Shown in pieces: positions 13,566-18,414 of a DNA stretch of 18,414 nt. How positions within the stretch are numbered: position 1 is the stretch's first letter; each line of letters opens with the position of its first letter. The stretch is from Thermoplasmata archaeon. GTDB taxonomy: Archaea > Thermoplasmatota > E2 > UBA202 > JdFR-43. The notes under the pieces were generated by a model. That model was not told the origin of the DNA and searched no databases. It worked only from the letters and a program-made list of their open reading frames with translations. The DNA is taken from positions 1 through 18,414 of the forward strand of contig JAGGSX010000191.1 of the NCBI GenBank assembly GCA_021158865.1, in the 5' to 3' direction. The position numbers were made by a program, and so were the translations under genes.

Positions 13566-15194
13566 TTATTTCAAGCCCAGAACAAATGGTCCTAACATAA
13601 AGCCTTTTGCTGTTGCACTTGCGCTTCCTGCATTAACTGTTACTGTAACAGAACCTATGCCCAAAATAAATCCTGTTTTTATTGTTTGCTCCTGCCCGGG
13701 AGCTATATCAATTGTCCCCGATTTTTCCTTACCGATAAATACAGTTCCATCTAAAGAAATTGACCATGGCACATTTTTCCCTTCAATTGTTCCAATATTT
13801 TTTATTGTCGCAGTAATACCAAATCCTCCTTTAACGGATTCTATTGTAATTAAAGCCGCGGGCACACCCACATTATCATAATACACATCATCATTTCCAT
13901 TTCTGTTATCTGTCCAGACCACACTTCCGCCAGAAGTAATCATTGCATTCCTATAATCCATAACTACGCTTCCACTTCCCTCATTTATCTTTGCTGGCTG
14001 GCTCCATGTGGCGCCGCCGTCCGATGTATGGGAATAATACAAATCCCCATCCATGCTAAAGATGCATGTTGCACCTTCTCCATAAGCAACGATTGATGGA
14101 TACATCTCGTCTTTTGCTGGGTCTGCAGATACTATACTTGAATCCCAAGTTGCTCCTCCATCATGACTGTAATAGCAGACAACATCCTGCTTACCTGGGC
14201 TATTCAATTCTTCTTGGCATACTACATATACATATCCATTCTGTGCTGCAACTGCTGGAACTGTATCATTGTAATCGCTTGTTAATTCAATGATTTGGCT
14301 TTCTCCATTGAGCGGGTCTTCAAAGCTTCTTTCCCATACAACTATTGTCCATTTCTGATTGCTTTCATCCTGCCAATCATATACTCCATATCCAATATGG
14401 CTTTGCGTATCTATATCCACATCACAATGCAATGTGTTGTTGTACTCATTCACCCAGCTTATATATCCTTGTTGTTCATTATCAGGGTCTGCAAAGAACA
14501 TGTGAGGAGCATAGGTGCATTCATATCCAGTATATGTTGTTGATGCTATTGTTGCTATAAATCCATATTCCCATGGATTCTGACTGTTATCGCATGCTAT
14601 TTTTGGAACCTGAAAATCAGACCATCCATAGCTTGACCAATCCCAATAAACAAGTTGATATGTGCTCGTATCTGTTATATCTGTCGTTGACATCAAATAT
14701 TGATATGGTGTACTTGGGTCTGGCATAAATGTTCCATAGAATGTTGTTCCTCCCCAATAATCAAAAGAAGGATAATCCTCAACGCCATCTATGTTCCAGT
14801 ATCCAGCAATCTGCCATGTAGTTCCATCTGGAGAAATTGCCATATATATATCTTGCGTAAGAACATCCTGCATATCTGTATATCCAACAATATAACTTTG
14901 AGAAGAGTCGGTAGCTATAGTTGGATGAAATTCATCTTCTGGCAGTGTAGCAACTGGAACATTTGTCAATGCTCTTGGCGTCATTCTAAATGCATTATCA
15001 ACTTTTTTTCCTTCAATTGCCAGATTAATTGGCTTATAGTTGCGTGCAATAGCTTTTACATGTGGCATAGGTGCCGCTACTAATGTTGGTGTTATTTTTA
15101 ATTCCTTTTTTTCAATGCTCATATTAATAGCTGCTGCAAAACTTGCTGCTATAACAACACTTGCCAAAATTCCCACTAAAATTTTTCCCTTCAT
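13566..15194 (-). CDS. Exported Asp-box (sialidase-like) beta-propeller protein with C-terminal CARDB-like domain
   Basis: A 542-residue secreted protein. Residues 1-22 (MKGKILVGILASVVIAASFA, then AA) form a signal peptide. From about 85 to 445 there are propeller repeats with Asp boxes SPDGTTW (121-127), SHDGGATW (343-350) and SDGGATW (391-397). Each follows a strand such as PTIATD or YPSIVAYGEG. The tail (about 447-542) is an Ig-like, CARDB-type module (ITATIKNIGTIEGKNVPWSI, then GTIDIAPG) that ends ATAKGFMLGPFVLGLK. No sialidase catalytic Arg triad or Asp/Tyr pair was identified, so carbohydrate binding or a surface structural role is as likely as hydrolysis. GGAGG (15201-15205) precedes the ATG. 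It follows the transglutaminase-fold gene by 42 nt and may be co-transcribed. Confidence 0.85.
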   Translation of the reverse strand: MKGKILVGILASVVIAASFAAAINMSIEKKELKITPTLVAAPMPHVKAIARNYKPINLAIEGKKVDNAFRMTPRALTNVPVATLPEDEFHPTIATDSSQSYIVGYTDMQDVLTQDIYMAISPDGTTWQIAGYWNIDGVEDYPSFDYWGGTTFYGTFMPDPSTPYQYLMSTTDITDTSTYQLVYWDWSSYGWSDFQVPKIACDNSQNPWEYGFIATIASTTYTGYECTYAPHMFFADPDNEQQGYISWVNEYNNTLHCDVDIDTQSHIGYGVYDWQDESNQKWTIVVWERSFEDPLNGESQIIELTSDYNDTVPAVAAQNGYVYVVCQEELNSPGKQDVVCYYSHDGGATWDSSIVSADPAKDEMYPSIVAYGEGATCIFSMDGDLYYSHTSDGGATWSQPAKINEGSGSVVMDYRNAMITSGGSVVWTDNRNGNDDVYYDNVGVPAALITIESVKGGFGITATIKNIGTIEGKNVPWSISLDGTVFIGKEKSGTIDIAPGQEQTIKTGFILGIGSVTVTVNAGSASATAKGFMLGPFVLGLK

Positions 15195-15200
15195 TTTTTA

Positions 15201-15233
15201 CCTCCAAAAGATAAAAATAAAGGAGTATAAAAA
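15201..15233 (-). promoter_or_regulatory. Shine-Dalgarno and TATA-like stretches before the propeller gene
   Basis: Minus-strand GGAGGT ends about 6 nt before the ATG, a strong ribosome site. Two AT-rich boxes, TTTTTATAC (15233-15225) and TTATTTTTAT (15220-15211), could act as a TATA element. The strong Shine-Dalgarno, which in this window marks operon-internal genes, favours co-transcription with the upstream pair. Confidence 0.4.
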
Positions 15234-15236
15234 CCT

Positions 15237-16214
15237 TTAGTCTATGAATACAAGTTGTGGCGATTTTTCAAGTGTTATCTTTGGTAACTTTGCTTTATAC
15301 TTCTTCCTCACCATTTCATCATAGGCTTCCACGCCAATTTCTTCCAGTATTTTTCTTCCCCTCTCTCTCGCTCTTTCCATGCTTATGTCAACTTTTAGAC
15401 GTTCACCTTTTGCAATCCAGTTGGCAAGCAAATTCCATGCTGCGCCGGCACCATAGGGTAGTCCTTCCAATAGCATCATTGTTCCTTCTACTGGAAAATT
15501 CCACACACCTAAAGGGTCTTCTCCAAATTTTGCCAATGGCAATCCAAGAGCAGCTTCATAAGGAGGCGTGAAAGTTGGGTCTGCTGTAAGCCACTCCCCA
15601 TCTATATATACCTCACCAGTTCCATGAAGCATGAAAGCTCCTATTGCGTCATACCATTCTTTAACAACTTGGGAAGCTTCGACTTCATTTTGATACAATG
15701 ATTCAACGACAGCAAGGCTATACAATCTATAGCGGAATGGAATGCACCCAGAACGCAACAATGCACCAAGCAATGAAAGCTGGTGAACACACGTTCCGCT
15801 TCCTCGCCTTAAAGTATCCACTTCTCTATCAAGCCCAACAAATGCAAGTTTTATATTATTCTTTACAAAATTGAATACATTTTCTGCATATTCATAGTCA
15901 TCGAGTTTGAAAGCACCAAGCTCATTTGCAAGAGCTACAATTTCTGGAGCATGACTATTGCATAAATGAGTTGGACGTAAATAACGCTTATTTGATTTGC
16001 AATATGGCATTCCGGGCTTATATTCTGGTATTTCATAAGGCAACTCTGTTACAAGACCTTTTTCCACTTTCTTTGCTTTTAAATTGCTGCTCAATATCAT
16101 TACAGGATGCTTTACCATAGCCTTTAGCAAAGCTGGCAATGCACCTATAACTATTTTAAGCATTCTATATGGTATAATATACCCTTTTTCTCTAATTTCT
16201 TTTAATTTCCCCAT
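15237..16214 (-). CDS. Transglutaminase-fold protein with apparent Cys-His-Asp triad
   Basis: A 325-residue protein of the transglutaminase/papain-like superfamily. The catalytic triad can be read: Cys142 in RRGSGTCVHQLSLLGALLRS followed by GCIPFRYRLY, His197 in FMLHGTGEVYIDGEW, and Asp212 in TADPTF. Residues 17-41 form a hydrophobic, lysine-punctuated segment (MLKIVIGALPALLKAMVKH) that may lie on the membrane. No signal peptide is obvious, so it probably acts in the cytosol. Members of this fold crosslink or cleave amides or transfer acyl groups through a Cys thioester. The ATG abuts the stop of the LuxE-like gene (TAAATG) with GGAGGTG just upstream, a translationally coupled pair. That partner makes an acyl-transfer role attractive, by inference only. 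Confidence 0.82.
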   Translation of the reverse strand: MGKLKEIREKGYIIPYRMLKIVIGALPALLKAMVKHPVMILSSNLKAKKVEKGLVTELPYEIPEYKPGMPYCKSNKRYLRPTHLCNSHAPEIVALANELGAFKLDDYEYAENVFNFVKNNIKLAFVGLDREVDTLRRGSGTCVHQLSLLGALLRSGCIPFRYRLYSLAVVESLYQNEVEASQVVKEWYDAIGAFMLHGTGEVYIDGEWLTADPTFTPPYEAALGLPLAKFGEDPLGVWNFPVEGTMMLLEGLPYGAGAAWNLLANWIAKGERLKVDISMERARERGRKILEEIGVEAYDEMVRKKYKAKLPKITLEKSPQLVFID

Positions 16215-17579
16215 TTATTCACCTCCGGTCAATATTTTTCTCATTTCTTCAGCACAACCTCTTATTTCTTCCCCTCTTATTCTGCTGACCTCCGGCTCTA
16301 AAACCATGCCATCTCGCTGGCAACTCGGGCAATCTTCATGCAATCTAACTTTATCAGCAGTAATTATAAATCCTGGATAACTTCTCGGAATTGCATCCAA
16401 AAATGCAAATCTTCCCTCTTCTCCATATCCAACCTGTTCGCCATCTTCATCCAAAACAATGGGATGGTAATATGTTTTAGGAATATGTAAATAATGTCCT
16501 TCTGGGCAATGAACCATATATCCATTTCCTTCAACCATTGCATATAAATCGAGACAATTTTCTGGAGGAATTCCAAAATATTTTTCAACTTTCTTTCTAA
16601 AATCATCCACTGGCAATCTTTTTGCCTCCTGCGTCTTCCAGCCGCCGCCCGTCAGCACAGCCCCTAACTCGCCAAAATCATAGGATATGCCTTCTTTTTC
16701 CATCTTTTCTATCACCATATCCAATATGAAGGGGGCGCCAGCGAAGAATATCCTATCATTGTTCTTGCTCCTTTCATCAGCCCATTTTATTATTTTATCA
16801 ACCATTTTTTCATTCATTCTTTTCATTGCAGAACGTATAAATTTACTCATCATCCTTTCTTTGAAATTTTTTACAACACCCATTGAAATCCTCAATAAAT
16901 CTGTGGTAATTTGTGTTTCTATCGCAACTCTTGTATCTTTAACCATATCAAAAAGAATTGCTGTGACCTTTCCAACAAATATATTTGTCGTTCTGGGGTC
17001 AGGAAATAAGAGATATGAATAAGCATCATAATCCCACCAATGTTGCAACATGTCAATTGCACTTTTTGCAATGGAATATTCAGTCATTTTGTAGCTTTTC
17101 TCATCTCTCGGGATAAACGTAAATTTTCCTGTTGTTCCACTACTATATGCAACAACTATTCCCGCTTCTTTAAATGCTTCTATAACTTCATCATAAGTTG
17201 GATTTTTTCCCTTTATCACAATTTCTGGTAATTTTATACTCATTATATTTGCAAGCCATACTGCAAATTCTCTTCCAGAAGGATAATCCTTAAAAAATTC
17301 GTGCGGTATTAATGGAATTTTTTTAAAATCATCTATTGTTTTTATATCATCTGATTTAACATTTCTTTCCCTGCATAATTTATGATAAAATACATTGTTT
17401 TCATAATGATGTTTGAATGAATATTTTATTGCTTTAAATTTATATTCATCTGCTTCCTTATTTGAAATGCTGAAAAAACTTTTTGGCTTATAAACGGCTT
17501 CATCAACAGGCGTTTCTATTGGAAATATATAATTCTTTGCTCTTTCGTTTATTCTCTCAAGGAATGAATATTCAAGCAT
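16215..17579 (-). CDS. LuxE-like acyl-protein synthetase (adenylate-forming)
   Basis: A 454-residue enzyme of the ANL/LuxE type that activates a carboxylic acid as acyl-AMP and moves it to a cysteine. The P-loop is YSSGTTGKFTFIPRD (145-159). GAVLTGGGWK (306-315) and LYAMVEGNG (345-353) match LuxE/phenylacetate-CoA-ligase-like motifs. The C-terminal part has CPSC (417-420) and then RGEEIRGCAEEM with Cys441, 14 residues from the end. In Photobacterium LuxE the acylated cysteine also lies close to the C-terminus, so Cys441 is the candidate. No luxC, luxD or luciferase gene is present. The start is supported by CTAAATAAATA (17599-17609), centred 25 nt upstream, giving a leaderless first gene of the cluster. 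The acid substrate is unknown. Confidence 0.82.
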   Translation of the reverse strand: MLEYSFLERINERAKNYIFPIETPVDEAVYKPKSFFSISNKEADEYKFKAIKYSFKHHYENNVFYHKLCRERNVKSDDIKTIDDFKKIPLIPHEFFKDYPSGREFAVWLANIMSIKLPEIVIKGKNPTYDEVIEAFKEAGIVVAYSSGTTGKFTFIPRDEKSYKMTEYSIAKSAIDMLQHWWDYDAYSYLLFPDPRTTNIFVGKVTAILFDMVKDTRVAIETQITTDLLRISMGVVKNFKERMMSKFIRSAMKRMNEKMVDKIIKWADERSKNNDRIFFAGAPFILDMVIEKMEKEGISYDFGELGAVLTGGGWKTQEAKRLPVDDFRKKVEKYFGIPPENCLDLYAMVEGNGYMVHCPEGHYLHIPKTYYHPIVLDEDGEQVGYGEEGRFAFLDAIPRSYPGFIITADKVRLHEDCPSCQRDGMVLEPEVSRIRGEEIRGCAEEMRKILTGGE

Positions 17580-17598
17580 TAAAATTAAAAAAATTCGT

Positions 17599-17609
17599 CT
17601 AAATAAATA
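17599..17609 (-). promoter_or_regulatory. TATA-like box for the LuxE-like operon
   Basis: TATTTATTTAG on the minus strand, centred about 25 nt before the ATG at 17579 with no Shine-Dalgarno. It predicts a leaderless start. Confidence 0.45.
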
Positions 17610-17650
17610 CTATCTAAAGAAATATTTAATGTAGTTAAATTTTATTTTAA

Positions 17651-17778
17651 TTATTCAAACCCACATTCTTCTGGCAATTTATAATCTCTCATTATTTTAA
17701 AAGACTATGCAATTCCCTTTCCTCAATAATTTCAAAATATTCCACTTCTGCAACCAAATTGGACTTTACCAACATCAA
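17651..17778 (-). pseudogene. Remnant of a LigD-type ATP-dependent DNA ligase (C-terminal end)
   Basis: Reading the minus strand from 17778, one frame gives LVKSNLVAEVEYFEIIEE and then RELHSLLK before a TAA at 17694-17692. A one-frame shift continues with IMRDYKLPEECGFE and a TAA at 17653-17651. This matches the end of the OB domain of LigD-type ligases, where WVKPxLVAEVEYxE is followed by LRHPVFKxxRxDKxPEEC. Only the final 40 or so codons remain, frameshifted and with no start, so it is a broken 3' end. It follows the Ku fragment in the same orientation, as expected of a former ku-lig operon. Family recall was from memory, with no database check. Confidence 0.7.
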
Positions 17779-17832
17779 CTTTCATCAATTTTTTGGATAA
17801 TTTTTTATTCCCTGGGCTCAAGAATAAAGTAA

Positions 17833-17985
17833 TTATTTTTCATTCTTGCATATCATTTTATAATGAACTGGCAAGGAATACTTTTTGCACAGCATTCTGG
17901 ATGGCATTGTCTTTGCAGATGGATAAATCTTTATTGGAATGGAAACAAGCACAATGCTTATATTATCTTTCCATGTTGTTTTCAT
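17833..17985 (-). pseudogene. ku: Remnant of a Ku DNA end-binding protein gene (N-terminal part)
   Basis: From ATG at 17985 the minus strand reads MKTTWKDNISIVLVSIPIKI, then YPSAK and MLCKKYSLPVHYKMICKNEK, with a stop at 17835-17833 after 50 codons. Prokaryotic Ku starts WKGxISFGLVxIPVxLY and continues with a short loop and (R/H)YKxxC, so the resemblance is specific. Ku proteins are normally about 250-300 residues, so this is a truncated remnant. After the stop another frame gives NNYFILEPRE, like the Ku strand KGKYVVLEPEE, consistent with frameshift and deletion. Changes from consensus (KGS to KDN, SFG to SIV) suggest decay. It lies 36 nt after the stop of the TctA-like gene. Confidence 0.72.
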
Positions 17986-18021
17986 CAAATTTATTTTTCA
18001 TTATTACGGATTTAAGTGGAG

Positions 18022-18414
18022 TTATAACAATCCGCTTATTATTATAGGAAGCAACAAGATACCCATAAAATTGCTCCTTCTTACTCCAAGTTGCAACCCA
18101 AATAAACCTATAAAAGTTGCTACAATGAAGATTAAAAGCCCCATAAATCCCGAAAATATTATTACCATTGCTACCATTATTGCCAATGAAATTTTTAAAA
18201 TAAGGGAATAAGAAATTTTTGATATATTTTTTGCAATCAATTTTCCAATAAATTTTGTAAAATAAAATGAAAGAGTTGCTGAAATTATTATTGAAGAAAG
18301 AAATAAGAATAGCATAGGGGGAGCAAGAATGTTATTCCATTCATATATTGGGAGAAAGTTGAATATTGCAATCGGACAGCCACTTACAGCATACATTAAG
18401 AATATAAGTAACGC
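18022..18414 (-). CDS. TctA-like archaeal membrane permease, C-terminal part (start outside window)
   Basis: The reading frame is open from the window edge to a TAA at 18024-18022, giving about 130 residues of a polytopic membrane protein. It has at least three hydrophobic spans (about ILAPPMLFLFLSSIIISA, LILKISLAIMVAMVIIFSG and GLLIFIVATFIGLF). The final FGLQLGVRRSNFMGILLLP matches the end of the archaeal branch of the tripartite tricarboxylate transporter TctA family, in which a GVRRxxxMGxLLLP tail is characteristic. The true start lies upstream beyond 18414; the ATG at 18396 is internal. Substrate unknown. The Ku remnant follows on the same strand. Confidence 0.6.
   Translation of the reverse strand, partial: ALLIFLMYAVSGCPIAIFNFLPIYEWNNILAPPMLFLFLSSIIISATLSFYFTKFIGKLIAKNISKISYSLILKISLAIMVAMVIIFSGFMGLLIFIVATFIGLFGLQLGVRRSNFMGILLLPIIISGLL

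Noticed and set aside
16215..17579. Reading the LuxE-like gene as evidence for bioluminescence
   Set aside because: No luciferase, luxC or luxD is present; LuxE-type adenylating enzymes occur widely outside light production.
17793..18211. Two plus-strand open frames opposite the Ku remnant and the TctA-like gene end
   Set aside because: Both are antisense shadows; the minus strand carries recognisable Ku and permease sequence.
1..18414. CRISPR array, tRNA, rRNA, insertion sequence, inteins
   Set aside because: No regularly spaced repeats, cloverleaf, rRNA sequence, transposase or intein splice motifs were seen.

Overview
This AT-rich window (roughly one-third G+C by eye) is archaeal chromosome. 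The markers are a replicative MCM helicase with a zinc ribbon, an archaeal NAC with a UBA tail, a PyrB/PyrI aspartate transcarbamoylase pair, adjacent NADP-phosphatase-like and NAD-kinase genes, DUF424, DUF996 and DUF2178 proteins, and TATA boxes about 25 nt upstream of start codons. Urocanase, a C-terminal module ending in GPFVLG, and many apparently leaderless genes suggest an uncultured euryarchaeon of the Thermoplasmatota type. That placement is inference. No rRNA, tRNA or CRISPR array was seen.

Layout. 1-1241: a minus-strand GT4 glycosyltransferase. 1335-3700: plus-strand purM, pyrB and pyrI. 3768-4404: a minus-strand XRE repressor/DUF2178 membrane-protein pair with a candidate operator and higher G+C than its surroundings. 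4522-7512: DUF996 membrane protein diverging from mcm, which is followed by a DUF424 gene. 7538-8633: a small PH/GRAM-like protein, nac, and a RimI-like acetyltransferase whose 3' end overlaps nac convergently. 8748-10391: urocanase. 10420-13503: five tightly packed plus-strand genes. The first three are a membrane-anchored small domain, a polytopic membrane protein with a CxxC, and a THEP1-like NTPase with a Cys cluster. The last two are an IMPase-fold phosphatase and NAD kinase with a 4-nt overlap. 13566-17579: a minus-strand cluster of a LuxE-like acyl-protein synthetase, a transglutaminase-fold protein and an exported Asp-box beta-propeller. 17651-17985: a decayed Ku/LigD double-strand-break repair locus. 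18022-18414: the 3' end of a TctA-like permease gene that runs off the window.

The most interesting points are four. First, the broken NHEJ locus: the Ku N-terminus and the LigD ligase C-terminus are still recognisable in a stretch with no intact gene. Second, a LuxE-like enzyme immediately abutting a transglutaminase-fold protein with an apparent Cys-His-Asp triad, which suggests an acyl- or aminoacyl-transfer system. Third, an unassigned three-gene membrane/NTPase cassette with cysteine motifs. Fourth, a split, translationally coupled version of the NADP phosphatase/NAD kinase pair.

Expression signals follow a consistent rule. Genes that start transcription units have a TATA-like box 20-31 nt before ATG and no Shine-Dalgarno, so they are probably leaderless. 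Genes inside operons mostly carry GGAGG/GGTGA motifs and overlap or abut the gene before them.
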